DNA from: Tretioscincus oriximinensis
Lineage: Eukaryota; Chordata; Lepidosauria; Squamata; Gymnophthalmidae
Assembly: GCA_022410635.1 (NCBI GenBank)
Contig: JAJVDF010001193.1
Span: 115,595-179,594, forward strand
Reading direction: 5' to 3'
Length of the DNA stretch: 64,000 nt
Positions 22,758 through 33,504 of this stretch are shown one piece after another (position 1 is the stretch's first letter; each line of letters starts with the position of its first letter). The position numbers were made by a program, and so were the translations under genes. The notes below the pieces were generated by a model. The model was not told the origin of the DNA and searched no databases. It was given only the letters and a program-made list of their open reading frames with translations.

Positions 22758-23196
22758 TATTCTTTTGCATAATTTTCAGTGAAATTCCTTATTACCACCC
22801 TCATCAATCTTATATAGTTTAAAGTACATTTTAGGCTTCTGTTGCAGAAAAACTAAATCAGTTCAAGGTGGATGTTTTTAATTACTTTTTTGAACTGATG
22901 ATTGTTATGTACTAAGTGTGGACTAAAAATATCTAATTGTTTGGCAGTGAACTATGAAGTCTTATCTACTGTTAATATTACCTGGATTTTAGCATATAAA
23001 AAAANCCCCTCAGCATTCATAGTTGTAAAGTGGTGGGTAGATCAACTTTCTGCCTCTTACACATTCTGCCCTGGAACCTCAATATTTTCTAAGCACACCA
23101 AATCTAATCTAAAAGAAAAGAATATCTCTTGGGTAGTTTAGCACCAAAGACATAATTGTCATGTTTTTCCACAAGTATCATTCTTCAAAATAAATA

Positions 23197-23289
23197 ATTT
23201 TTTATACTACAAACATAGGGTTCCCTTCTAAAAAAAATCAGGATTTGATTTTTTTTAGAAGGGAACCCTATGTTTGTAGTATAAAAAAT
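23197..23289. repeat. Perfect 44-bp inverted repeat with 5-nt loop
   Basis: The left arm 23197-23240 and right arm 23246-23289 are exact reverse complements, separated by GGATT. The arms contain TAGGGTTCCCTTCTAAAAA. Flanks show no further symmetry. It could be a hairpin element, a recent templated inversion or a fold-back assembly artefact. Confidence 0.95.
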
Positions 23290-23374
23290 GTTTGTTTCCA
23301 TTAGATATTATTTAAGTCATGAAAGGGTGCCTCACAGAGGTGGAGACAGGCTCGGGGGGTGGGGGTGGAGGCAG

Positions 23375-23690
23375 GGCAAAAGATTGAAGGGGCCCCATCC
23401 TGCCCTGGTTCCTACCTTATGTTTTAAAGTCTTCAGCGACACACGATGAGTAATCCAGCTGATTACTTCACGCATGTGCCAGAAGTTCCAGATTATCACC
23501 GATTAATGCTTATTGGCACTTGTGTGGCATAATCAGCTGGAAGATTTGTCATGCATTGCTCAAGACTTTAAAACGTAAGGTAAAAAACAGGGCAGGTGGG
23601 AGAACCTCAGCATTACTGGGGGAATCCCAGAGATTGGACGTCTGGGGGTCCAGGATGGGGCCCCGATTGCCCCACCCTGGTATTGCCTGT
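23375..23690. repeat. Foldback element with long imperfect arms
   Basis: CTGCCCTGGTTCCTACCTTA and ...TTTTAAAGTCTT (about 23401-23432) pair with AAGACTTTAAAACGTAAGGT and ACAGGGCAG (about 23562-23597). Inside, ATCCAGCTGATTA...GTGCCAGAAG pairs with GGCACTTGTGTGG...AATCAGCTGG. The whole is a foldback of about 200 bp. A related copy is at 5975-6425. Confidence 0.7.
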
Positions 23691-23870
23691 GGTACCTCAT
23701 TGCACCTTAGAGACTAATAAGAGAAAAGTAGACACCATGAGTTTCTGCAGACAAGTCTACTTCTTCAGATGATTTTTAGCCATAAAAGAAATGCATAGGC
23801 TGCTGTCAAACTTGCAAGCTATAATAGTGTGATAGTAGTTAAAAGACGTAATTAGGAATATAACACAAGA

Positions 23871-24003
23871 ACATGCACTAAGAGGAGCCCTGCTGAACTG
23901 GGCCAGAGCCAATCTTCTACTGTTCTCTATTCCCTGCAAATGGCATTTCAGGAATCCTGCCTGTTGCTCCATCTCAGAGGCAGCATCCAGAGCCTTGCGT
24001 TAA
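23871..24003 (-). mobile_element. CR1-like LINE 3' end fragment
   Basis: AGGAGCCCTGCTGAACTGGG near the start and CTGCAAATGGCATTTCAGGA, ATCCTGCCTGTTGCTCCATC later, the reversed 3' end also seen at 38.7, 49.1 and 54.7 kb. Lies just upstream of the GULP1 exon at 24137. Confidence 0.7.
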
Positions 24004-24136
24004 ACTTGGGCAATGGGGTTATTTACATTATTAAATAAATAAATGTAAATCTGCAGACAATGAATGCCCTTCCAGCAAAAAATTAAGCTGTGTCAGAACA
24101 AGTCAGACTAATATTTGTATTTTTCCCCTCTTTTAG

Positions 24137-24198
24137 ATAAAACATGGATGCATACACCTGAAGCTTTATCAAAGCATTATATTCCCTACAATGTCAAG
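24137..24198 (+). CDS. GULP1: GULP1 coding exon, residues 10-30 (start of PTB domain)
   Basis: The acceptor CCCCTCTTTTAG ends at 24136. The exon completes the Asp codon and adds 20 codons ([20 protein letters not shown]), ending on a codon boundary before GTGAGA. This is the conserved lead-in to the PTB domain, where the W-x-H-x-P-E-x-L segment and the first beta strand start. Compared with the mammalian protein as I recall it, Phe is Tyr in the KH(F/Y)IPY stretch and NAK is NVK, both conservative. Length (62 nt) and phases agree with its neighbours. Function is that of the whole protein: phosphotyrosine-independent recognition of NPXY receptor tails at the cytosolic face of membranes. Confidence 0.95.
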
Positions 24199-24944
24199 GT
24201 GAGATTTCTGCTCATTTCCTTTCATTCTTCTGATGAATGAATTANCCAGAATTCCATTTCTTCAGTTATTAGAGGTTTATCAGTCTTTTAAACAGATTTC
24301 TATAAATTATTGATTCCAGATTTGTATCCTCTTGTGATTCTCTGTACCACCATTTTGGAATTTTGGCCTAAACCATGAATTAATTATTGGAAAAGAGTGA
24401 AAACAATGTGATAAATTGGACATTTTCCAGTGCCTGAAATCTCTGGATATTTTTTGCAATATTTTATGATGCTTTTTGTTTGCAAATATTTTTTAAATTT
24501 ATCAATATTTCGGTAGATTTTCTTATTTCTTTGAATTTTTCTGAAGAGGGCTCCGATACAAAAAATATTTTTGACAATTTTCACAATAGCTATTATAGGT
24601 AAAAACCAGGAGATTATAGCTGGAAAACATTTTATTTCCTTGATATTACTAATTACAAGTATTTNTTTCCATTGAATTGGATTTGCTTCCTGTTCTTTGT
24701 GACTATATTTTAATATTTTAAATAACAATAAAAATAAGAGCAATTCTGGTTGTGTTGCCCATTTCCTTTTTATAAATTGCAGCCTACATTTTGCAGAGTT
24801 AATGGATGGATGCAAATTTAGAGAGCAAAATGTTGCTAAACACAGGATTTAATTCACTCCTATAGGCATATATGATTGCCTTGATTTCTTGTCTTGAAAA
24901 TATTATGATACTAATTGGAAAATCCGCAAAAATGNGGACATGGG

Positions 24945-25340
24945 TTAAGGTCATGGATGCTCCTGCTGGGCGTCATCAAGGTAAGATGCTGTGATGCCTC
25001 TGATGGCTAACGAAGCACGAACACAGAAAGTGGTTCAGCTTAAAGTATTTATTCAGCTCTAAGAGGCACCTGAGCCTGATCGGCAGTGAAATCCCTCAGC
25101 CAAAGCTGCCCCTTATATACACATGTCCAGCCAGTTAGTGCAGACCTGTTTCCTGCTTAAAACCCCATGTACTATTTACAGATGTTGCAAGTGCATACTT
25201 CCCCTCCAAAACCCTGGGGCCCACCAAGTTCAAATCCAGGAGTGCCTCAGGAAATACAGTACAACTATATACAGAATAACCACAGTCACATATACTAAAC
25301 TATATAGACACAGATTATATATCCATATGTCAGGACTAAC
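24945..25340 (-). mobile_element. Solo-LTR-like segment (minus strand)
   Basis: On the minus strand a TATA-like box (TATATAAG, complement near 25113-25120) lies about 60 bp before AATAAA (complement TTTATT at 25048-25053), followed by a U5-like stretch. That promoter/poly(A) spacing is typical of an LTR. No internal retroviral coding is seen, and the ends are not fixed. Different from the 13.3/19.6-kb LTR family. Confidence 0.55.
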
Positions 25341-25369
25341 CTGACGGNTGAAGTAGCTGGGAGCAGGTA

Positions 25370-26104
25370 GCGCACATGGGTTGGCACGTGCGGGCATGTG
25401 GCAGTTGATTTGGAGTGGGTGGATTTGCTCTGTCTGGGCAGGTCCGTGGGCCAGGTCTGCAAGGGGCAGGCTTAGAGTCAGCTGGGGTAGCAGGATGCAC
25501 GCAACAGCTCACAGAGGAGCAGGGTTGCAGTGCTTGTGTCGTGCCACTTGCTTAGAAGGCCGATTGCCGCAACATGCTTTACTAATAAGGATACACCAGG
25601 ANAACGTCTCATCTCAAAACATTTTTCATGCTCATCTTCATCCAAATTAAGACTGGAGGAGTTAGTTCTTCATTAAATTAAACACTGTTGGGATCGTGGG
25701 GAGAATTGTTCTGAGTGATAAGCTGCTCTATATTTCCCTCACTATTCTTGGAGTGAACATTTTTCTTGGCCTCAAGTGTGTGATTCCCCCCCCCCCCCCT
25801 TTGTATGTAAAAGAGGTTTGGGGGAATCTGTGATGTGGAGTGTATCTAATTGCAAGTTGTATCTAATTGTCTAGTTTGGGAAGTTAGTTTGAAAATGCAT
25901 CACATACTTTCCTTTTCTCTTGTTTTCTGAAGACTTTAGCAGTGAAGATTAAACGAGGGTGAGGTTGGGGGACCTTGTATTGATTCAAGAACTGTATATT
26001 TCAAAGAAATAGTTGTGTTACTNTGCGTCCAGAAACATCTACAAAGAGGGGGGCTCGTACCACTTTAGAGACTAACAAGAAATCAGATAAGCAGCATGAC
26101 CGAT
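25370..26104. other. Intron sequence with GC-rich part and poly-C tract
   Basis: 25370-25570 is GC-rich without a recognised gene; a C-run lies near 25786-25799. No conserved motif seen. Confidence 0.4.
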
Positions 26105-26440
26105 TATAGACGAGGTACCAGTTGTCAACAGTAAGAAAAAGCACAGCTTCCGGTTTCTCATCTNCCAGCAGCTTTTCTATGCCATTTTTTCACAGTGACA
26201 AGTATTTATTATAAAAGCTTGGGTACTCATCAGCTTCATGGAGCTGGCACTAGCAGGGGCCCAAATGTGAAGAGAGTAAAATGGAGCTGTTGATATGCTT
26301 CCAGTGGGGCCTGCTAGGAAGTAGAGCCTCTTCCACACAGCCTGCATGTCCCCCCTGCCCTGCATACTACACCACAGCTAATCCTGGGAGGGATGATGTC
26401 CCATTAGCCAATTACTGCCCAGNTCCATAGGAGACATATT
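26105..26440 (+). repeat. Dispersed repeat, family of 6426 and 46340
   Basis: GTACCAGTTGTCAA, CTTCCGGTTTCTCATCT, GCCATTTTTTCACAGTGACA and ATTATAAAAGCTTG are shared in order with 46354-46490. Class unknown. Confidence 0.55.
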
Positions 26441-26750
26441 TTCTGAATACAGGGGGACCCATCTATAGACAAGTCTACTTCTTCATAGTACTGCATGATT
26501 CTGCTAAAAAGAGCAAGAGGCCATAGATACATGGAAACTCTTCTTGTACGTGTGTGTGATTAGGGTTCCCTTGCTGTATTTGTTTTGTTGAATGTCTGCA
26601 GGAAGATGTTTTAATGGACTCCTCTCTGGGGTGTATCAGATACCTACACTGAACATGTGAAGGTGGATCTGTTCATTCTGTCATGTGGTTGAGTGAATTA
26701 TGTCCTCTCTCCTTGCAAGCATTGATTTCTTTTTTTACTGTCCCTATTTT

Positions 26751-26840
26751 NNNNNNNNNNNNNNNNNNNNNNNNNNNNNNNNNNNNNNNNNNNNNNNNNN
26801 NNNNNNNNNNNNNNNNNNNNNNNNNNNNNNNNNNNNNNNN
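26751..26840. other. Assembly gap (90 N)
   Basis: Unbroken N run inside the large GULP1 intron, next to a SINE. Confidence 0.99.
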
Positions 26841-26864
26841 ACTCTTGCATATAGGGCAGAATTT

Positions 26865-27173
26865 AAATAGAAGAAGAAAAACTGGGTTCCTATACCCCGC
26901 TATTCTCACCTTTAAAAGGGACTCAAAGCAGTTGACAAGGGTGTTTTGCCCAAAGGCTGACATTCTATCTTCCCCACTAGGCTGTGGTGGTTCTCATTTA
27001 TCTACTTGCAGTCTATTGCAATTTCTTGCAATTCTTGCTTTCGAGTAGCTGGGTTGGCTAGAGCTACAGGCTAGAAGGTGCTCACCCCTCCCCATGTCCG
27101 TCACAGGGCTTTGAAACCCCATCTCTCAGAGGAGAGCCCGTCTCCTTAGCAACTGAGCCATTCGTGCCTGCAC
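26865..27173 (-). mobile_element. tRNA-derived SINE, TTC-tail family
   Basis: A GAAGAAGAAAAACTGGGTTC tail at left, TATACCCCGCTATTCTCACC, AGCTGGGTTGGCTAGAGCTA, then the tRNA-like head complement (GGCTTTGAAACCCCATCTC; CTTAGCAACTGAGCCAT) at right. Essentially full length. Confidence 0.88.
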
Positions 27174-28205
27174 AAATACAAATGAATAGATGGATCTTGC
27201 TATATATATTTCCCCGAGTCACAATAGTCCTCAAAGGCTCTGCAATTGGACAATACTTGGATGAATTCCTGGACCCGGAGTGATGACATCAGTGTTCTAA
27301 AGTCAGGGCCAGGCCATCAGTGATCACCGTGGAACCAGGCCCAGCATATCAGCAGGAACAGAATGGGAACAAAAGAGGATAAGAAACGTGAAGGGGAGGA
27401 AGAGTAAGCTTGACCCCTTGTTGCATTAAACTCAAGCAATAGGATTATTGTACTAGCACATAAATAATCTTTCTCATAGTGAATTTGGAGATGTTAATAT
27501 ATTCATATGTAGTGCATCTAAGATTTTGTTTTGGCTCTTAGAAATGTTGTTGCAGATAGTGAAGCAAGGGTATTAATAAGAATTTGCTGAACAAAAAATT
27601 ATTTTACAATTTTACTTTTATTTATGTTTCAGTGTTAAGTTTTGAATGGATGTTAGTCATAATAGACATAATTTTAGACTGCAATATTTTAGATATGAAC
27701 CATACATAAAAACATTTGACCCTGAAGAATCATTAAGAATTTTCTTCTATCTTCCTTATTTTTAAAGGCAAAAGCTTCTCAAAATGCCAGTTATAAAAGC
27801 ATTCTGCTACTTCTGCAGCCACCACAGTAAGGCAGCCAAAGNCAAACATTTTATTATTTGCCAGAGTTCCTTTAGAACCAAATTTACTGTGTGAAGTAAA
27901 GCGAGAGAATTGGAATTCTCATTCCAATTATGAAAACACAGTCACATCAGTAAAGTACTGGATACCTACTTTGTCACTGAAATCAGATATTTTATGATAA
28001 ATTATGGTGGGTGTCCTTTTATGTTCTCTATTAAAATTACTGAAAAAGACCTTAAGGCAAAGGAATCAACTTTATGGTCAGAGGGGGTGTCTGGAAAACC
28101 ATTTGAATTGGTTTATCATTGTCTTCCTTTGGAGAGATACTGTGAATTGAACTGGGAATTTGACAACTTCTTATAGTGTTATAATTACATGACCATTTTT
28201 GGACT

Positions 28206-28380
28206 TGGAACTACCCGGCCACAGTACATCACGCACTGGTAACATTCAGACTGGACAATTGTAATGCACTNTACGTGGGGCTACCATTGAAGNTGGTTCA
28301 GAAGCTGCAGCTAATGCAGAACTCTGCAGTGAAACTGCTACTGGGCACACATTATGCAGAACTGAACTGGTTCCCCGTTC
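28206..28380 (+). mobile_element. L2-like LINE fragment
   Basis: The translation reads RLDNCNALYVGLPLK, VQKLQLMQNSAVKLLLGTH and ELNWFPV, the LDYCNALY...LQLVQNSAARLLTG...LHWLPV signature of L2-type LINEs. Cut on the right by a Sauria-type SINE in the opposite direction. Confidence 0.85.
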
Positions 28381-28632
28381 TTATTTATTTAGACTTATAT
28401 CCTACCCTATCTGATAGTCTCAGGGTGGCCAACCAAAGGGTGGCACATATAGCTTTTGTTGTCTTCNCCACAACAGACACCCTGTGAAATAGGTGGGGCT
28501 GAGAGAGTTATAAAGGACTGTGAGTGGCCCAAAATCACCCAGCTGGCTCCATGGAAGAGTGTGGAATTGAACTGGGAGACTATCAAATAAGAGTCCATTA
28601 CTCTTAACGACTACACTGAACTGGCTCTCAAA
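28381..28632 (-). mobile_element. Sauria-type SINE
   Basis: A TTATTTATTTAGACTTATAT tail at left, then CAACAGACACCCTGTGAAAT, AAAATCACCCAGCTGGCTCC and the tRNA-like head complement (CGACTACACTGAACTGGCTC) at right. Same family as 58135-58402. Confidence 0.82.
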
Positions 28633-28792
28633 AGAGTTTCTAAACTCACTCTTAGGAAAGTGTGAGGGTGTGTGTATATCAGGTGTAAATATGGAAAGTG
28701 CTGTGTGATCTCAGCAGGATAGTAACTTGAATTCCACAGTTCTGTTTTACAACTAGTCAAAGCCTTACGTTTCAGGAAGGAGCTACTGTGTC

Positions 28793-28975
28793 ATAGAATC
28801 ATAGAGTTGATTCCAGGGTCTTAAAGTCCAACCCCTTGCTCAATGCAGAATTCACCGAATCATCCCAGATAGGTGCTTGGCTAGCTCTGTTTCGAGATGT
28901 CCATCCAAGGAACACTCACCACTTTGGCAACCTATTCCATTGGTTGATTGCTCTTACTCTCAGAAAGTNTTTTTT
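28793..28975 (-). mobile_element. CR1 LINE 3' end
   Basis: It starts TCATAGAATCATAGAGTTG, the reverse of the octamer-like ATTCTATGA repeats that end amniote CR1 elements, followed by TCTTAAAGTCCAACCCCTTG and GGCAACCTATTCCATTG, all typical of reversed CR1 3' sequence. Confidence 0.88.
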
Positions 28976-29128
28976 TAGTATTGAATTTGTTTCAAATTTT
29001 GATTTATTTATTAAGTAGGATATTCATAAAATTTGATTATTTTGAATTAGAATATTTTTTCCCTTTAGTTCATTGACTTTCTCTCCTTTGCTTAATTTAA
29101 CATTTCATCTCATCATAATAAATGGTAT

Positions 29129-29316
29129 TATTATTTATAACAGCCCTTTCACCAAAGGGTGGCGCACACAGCTATTGTTGCTTTCTCCATAACAGGTAAT
29201 CTGTGAAGTAGGCAGGATCTGCCCAAGGTCACCCAGCTGGCTTCATGGAGAAGTGTGGAATTAAACTGGGAGATTATCAGATAAGAGTCCAACACTACAC
29301 CAAACTGTTTCTATAA
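29129..29316 (-). mobile_element. Sauria-type SINE, partial
   Basis: CTTTCTCCATAACAGGTAAT, CAAGGTCACCCAGCTGGCTT and GTCCAACACTACACCAAACT in reverse orientation match the 58.1-kb copy. The 3' tail is shortened. Confidence 0.78.
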
Positions 29317-29634
29317 ATAGACTCTATTGATCTCACACCNTCAATGGTTTTCACTTTAATCTCCAAAGCATGCAATTAGCAATCCACCTTCTGTTGGAGG
29401 GGCCAATAGATAAGTAGAAAGGGCCAATAGAGTAATTTATGGAGATATCAAGTGTTATCAAAGGAGCAAATACCTACTGAGCCCCCAGACTATGGAGCCC
29501 CACCTCAACACTATGCTACATGGCTTTCCATTTTCTCCCCCAATTGGAAGTAAGATACACAGATGATTTTTCTGCCAATTTGCACATCATAAATAATAAA
29601 AGGCATGTGGGAGAGTTCAATATTCCAAGGTATA

Positions 29635-29762
29635 ATGACCAATGATAGGGCTTTGAACTTTAGCAGCCTCCAGAGACCCAATGACAGGATTCGGAACTTT
29701 GTCAGCTTTCAGAGACCAATGATAGAATTCAAACTTTGTCAGCCTTCAGAGACCAGAGTCAT
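29635..29762. repeat. Minisatellite, about 39-bp unit, three copies
   Basis: Units of 37-40 bp share CAGCCTCCAGAGACC and GGATTCGGAACTTTG-like halves. The same unit appears (about 1.5 copies) at 51690-51750, 22 kb away. Confidence 0.75.
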
Positions 29763-29904
29763 GGGTTGGAAACTGGCTAAAAGACAGAAAACAGAGGGAA
29801 GTAATAAATGGACAGTACTCTGGAAATATGTTAGAAGTACAATAGAAAAACCTTTTAGTATGTCCAGCAATTCTTTAACTTGTNTGTACTTTGCTCAGAC
29901 AGGC

Positions 29905-30081
29905 AATTTAAAAGCTTACACTAAATATCTTCAAGTAAAGTTCTTACATATAAGAGAACTAGTACATGCTGGACCCATTAAACTTAAACATTATTCTGAG
30001 AATAATGTTGCTGAACTTTTTACAAAAGCTGTCACTGCTTTAAAGTTTGAGAAACTGAAACCTGAATTGAATGTGTATTAA
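29905..30081 (+). pseudogene. Ty1/copia retrotransposon pol C-terminal fragment (RNase H end)
   Basis: The open frame ends YTKYLQVKFLHIRELVHAGP then IKLKHYSENNVAELFTKAVT, then FEKLKPELNV. This matches the C-terminal block of copia-type RNase H, the (K)H(I)D(I)(K)(Y)HFIR...VADIFTKAL...FEKLR pattern, with changes at several core positions. A stop codon is followed 34 bp later by an LTR, the correct order for the copia 3' end. Upstream sequence (29764-29830) instead resembles a LINE reverse-transcriptase fragment, so the copia part is 5' truncated or was inserted there. Copia elements are uncommon in vertebrates but known in fish and reptiles. Confidence 0.78.
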
Positions 30082-30115
30082 AAAGGTTTACTTAGCTTGA
30101 GTTAATATGAAGGGG

Positions 30116-30566
30116 TGTTGGGATAAATAAAATGATCACTTAGGATGTTAACTACCAGCTAAGTCCTACAAGGGCCAAGTGTTCATCATCTTATCTCTTA
30201 GATCAGCTGTTGTGACTGTATGTCCTTGTATACTGTGCATGTCCAACTTTGTAGATAAGATGTTCTCAACTCTTTACTTGCTGCAGTTCTGTTTTTATGT
30301 TATACTTGCTGGGGACCTTCTTTTGGTGTGACTATCTTGTGAGCTGTGACACTGATTTGTGCAAGTGTCTTATATGTTTGTTCTCTCTTACTGATGTAAA
30401 TACTGTAAATAAAGCCTGAACCTTCCTTTTGGAACAAACTGTTTTTGTGTAGGCTGAATTTGTTTTTCTGCAAGAGAAGAAACAACTGCTATTTTTCTAT
30501 TCCTGAGTTCTGGACGTTGTACTCTGCTGTTTTGGACTAAGTACTGCTAAGCTCCACTACTCAACA
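30116..30566 (+). mobile_element. Ty1/copia LTR (3' LTR)
   Basis: The polypurine tract GAAGGGG ends at 30115; the LTR then opens TGTTGGGATA and closes CTCAACA at 30566, giving TGTTG/CAACA terminal inverted ends and a 451-bp length. A poly(A) signal AATAAA lies near 30406-30411. No 5' LTR is seen. It is in the sense orientation in the GULP1 intron. Confidence 0.8.
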
Positions 30567-31340
30567 CCTTAGGAGAAATGTTTTGGACAAGGAAAGAATT
30601 GCAAAAAGACGCTTTGCTCAATTTCAAAGCCTGGGGGAATTGTAGCCAGGGAACTGGTTAAACCCAGCTTCCCTGTTCAAGACTAATAATGCAACTGCTA
30701 GCATTTCATGCCGGTTCTCTGAACACACACACACAGAGGCTTCTGCCAGTCCTTTGGCAACTGCCAAGGTGCAGCTCTNTATTGTTTCCTGCTTTCAGTA
30801 GCATTTCAATACAACATCAGCCAAGAACCTGAACTGGTTGTTGCTGTGGCTAAGAAGAAGGGAAATGATTGAAAATGATTTGTATGGGATGGAGAGAATA
30901 CAGCTGGGCCTTACGGTGCCCTACAATAAAATTAGATTAAGGGAAATCGTATCATGTCGAGGAAATTGAAGTCAAGGTGTAAGCTTTTATCTGCCTCTGG
31001 GACCTGATGAATGAGGGATTAGAAACCATAAGGTCTTGTGGCAAGAATGTGATGAATCATGACATTTTGTGTGTTGTGTCATGCTTTTTGTGCCAGCCAG
31101 TTTGCTTTGTGACACTGCAAGCTGGAGATAATTGCATCTCCTTTCCTCTGTCCAGGCCTATCCGTTTGTGCCACCTTTTTTCATGATGCTACGTTCCTAG
31201 ACTGGTGCGTCATGAGAATCCACAGAGACGGATTATCTGAATAGCAACTGGATATGTAGCACAGGGACACAAAGGATAGGAAGCGATTGGGTTTGTACTT
31301 TAAACATTAACAGATGTAATTTATTTTAAACTGCATCCAA
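30567..31340. other. Intron sequence after copia LTR, nothing recognised
   Basis: Contains an (AC)n run at 30725-30736. No other clear repeat or peptide. Confidence 0.4.
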
Positions 31341-31344
31341 GCTT

Positions 31345-31605
31345 CTGCCTGGTAGTTCGATTCTGTACTCCTCCATGGAGCCAGCTGTGTGACCATTGGA
31401 TCTTCACAGTTCTTTGGAGCTCTGTCATCTTCACCTGCTTTACAAAATGTCTGTTATGAAGACAGGAACAGAAGGTTATATAAACTGCTTTGATTCCCTT
31501 CGGGTTGAAAAAAGCAGGGGATTAAACCAACACTCCTCTTCTTCCATCTACTTCTGCACATTCTCCTCATCCTTCATCTCCTTCTTCTCTATTTTACATG
31601 TCGCA
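31345..31605 (+). mobile_element. SINE of Sauria type, 5' truncated
   Basis: CTCCATGGAGCCAGCTGTGTGACC-like body, then TAAACTGCTTTGATTCCCTT, GGGTTGAAAAAAGCAGGGG and a TTCTTC-rich tail (31550-31590). Head missing. Confidence 0.6.
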
Positions 31606-32039
31606 TGACATGTCTTCACTCAGTTGCAATCAGAGAGGGGTAACTAGGCANGTAAATCACAAAAAGGCTAGAAAATACAGCCCTTGCACTTCCTAGGATA
31701 GGAGCAAGAATGCCTCTGCCTGGAAAAGTGCAAAAGTTAGGAAATATTCATCCCCATGCAGAGGATGAGAATAGTTTCCTCCTGCCCCCTTCTTCCATGG
31801 GAGTCAGGACTTTTCTGGCTGAATCATCATCTTATTTATTTATTTATAAAGCAACATCAGTGTGCATCACATGATTGATAGCCCAGAAAAAAAACATAAC
31901 ACATATTTGTGGCCAGTGTCAAGCCTTCTAGTGTGGTGAACTTCCATGATACACCCAAAAAATATGCTATGTTGCACGACACAGTGGGAAAAGATCTTGC
32001 AGCAAAATGTGACGTACAGAAAACAGGCCGGACCTTAAG

Positions 32040-32610
32040 TAGTGCTGAATGCTGCCATGCGCACAGTTCCACAAATTAGAACCAGCTACTTGCCACCAAC
32101 CCCCTCCAATTGCTTTGCCAGACTTCCTCCCTCCCCTCTATTTCTCCTGAAATCGTCCCATGTTTCAGAATGTTTTTTAAATAGCCACAGCCCGTATATA
32201 TTTCTACGAGGGGATGATTCCTGTTTGCATTTCAGACATAGAATGGGTTCTAATGAACAGCATCCTCTCCATATGCCCTGCCTCCCCTCCATTGCTGCTG
32301 CCACCGATCTGATCTTGTTTTGGGTCCGGTGTGACAGGGCAGCATAGTGGGAGCCGCCATTTTGCGCAGGCATGATTGCAGTGTGGCTGGGGTGTGAGTG
32401 ATAGCTGCCCTGGCCTATCTTGGAAAGGCTGCCTCTCATGTGTGGCAGCTTGTTATGCGACACCCTTCTGTCGCCATGCCATTCATCCTGACGCTGTGGT
32501 GGTGTTCCATGTCCAGTGACCTCTTTTTGAGGTGATGGGTGGTTCTTCTGTCCACTCCTCCCCTCCTTACATAATTCGTTACCGCCACAAGAATTACTAA
32601 ACAAGGTACT
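32040..32610. other. GC-rich segment with longest non-TE open frame
   Basis: A minus-strand frame (32086-32604, 172 codons) is open but has no hydrophobic core pattern, domain or conserved motif I know. GCCGCCATTTTGCGC (32350-32364) resembles a YY1 site. I treat the ORF as fortuitous. Confidence 0.35.
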
Positions 32611-33504
32611 GCTTGTAATGCTAGGATTTCATTGCTGAATAGGTGGAGTAATGCATGATATTATTTTGTTTTAAGAAACAGGGAGGATGCAGTTCGATGC
32701 GTTGTGTGCACTTATGTATATGCGAAAGAAATCCCCTCTGCAAAGTGAACCCAGGAGCACTGCTTGGCGTCCACCTCGAGGAAGAGAAATGACTATCGGG
32801 ATTTAAACAGAAGCGTAAGGGAAGAAGCTGGCAAAAGAGATAACTGGAGAGGGAAAGGTGATTAGGAGAAGAAGAGGCAGGGTACTATGCAGGAGGAATA
32901 AGAAATTTTCTCTACCAAGGTGCAATTTGGAATCCAAACATGTACAAGGATTTGCCCATTATACAACAGCATTAAATAGAAGAGTTGGTGGTTAATAAGG
33001 TGCCTTCAGTGGAGTCTTGTTTAGATGCTATAGTCTCTCTATATTATTACTAATTTGCATCAGGCTTCTAAGTGAGGTGAGTGGACACAGTCAGTGCCCA
33101 TCACCCCAAACGCAAGTGATTGGCCAACTGGAGTCAGCTCCAAAATGGCGGCGCCCACGACACCGCCTAGATGAAGCTTAAAGGTAAAACCAGCAGTGGT
33201 GGGAAGGGGATCCATGGGAAGAGAGGGGGTCAGAACTACCAGCACCGGTGGGTGGTGGTGAAGTTAGAACACACATTCTATCCATCCCTATGGAAACGAG
33301 CTTAATTGACTAGCGGTGTCATAAAGCAGGGGCAAGAGAGAGAATTACCTGTCTTGTATCTGACCTGGACTAAGAAACGCTTTGGGGCTTCAGAGTTCTG
33401 AGAGTTCTCTGAAGTGATTAGCTGAAAGGAGAATGCTTTCTCCTGCTTCTGGCTCACAATATATGTTGATTATAGGATTTACATGCGTGTACATGTTTTA
33501 CATA

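Noticed and set aside
22446..22822. Several overlapping ORFs of 84-114 codons
   Set aside because: All lie in the MITE at 22498-22757; the inverted ends make similar frames on both strands.
32086..32604. 172-codon minus-strand ORF
   Set aside because: GC-rich composition explains its length. No domain, signal or conserved motif, and no splice signals or recognisable coding context.
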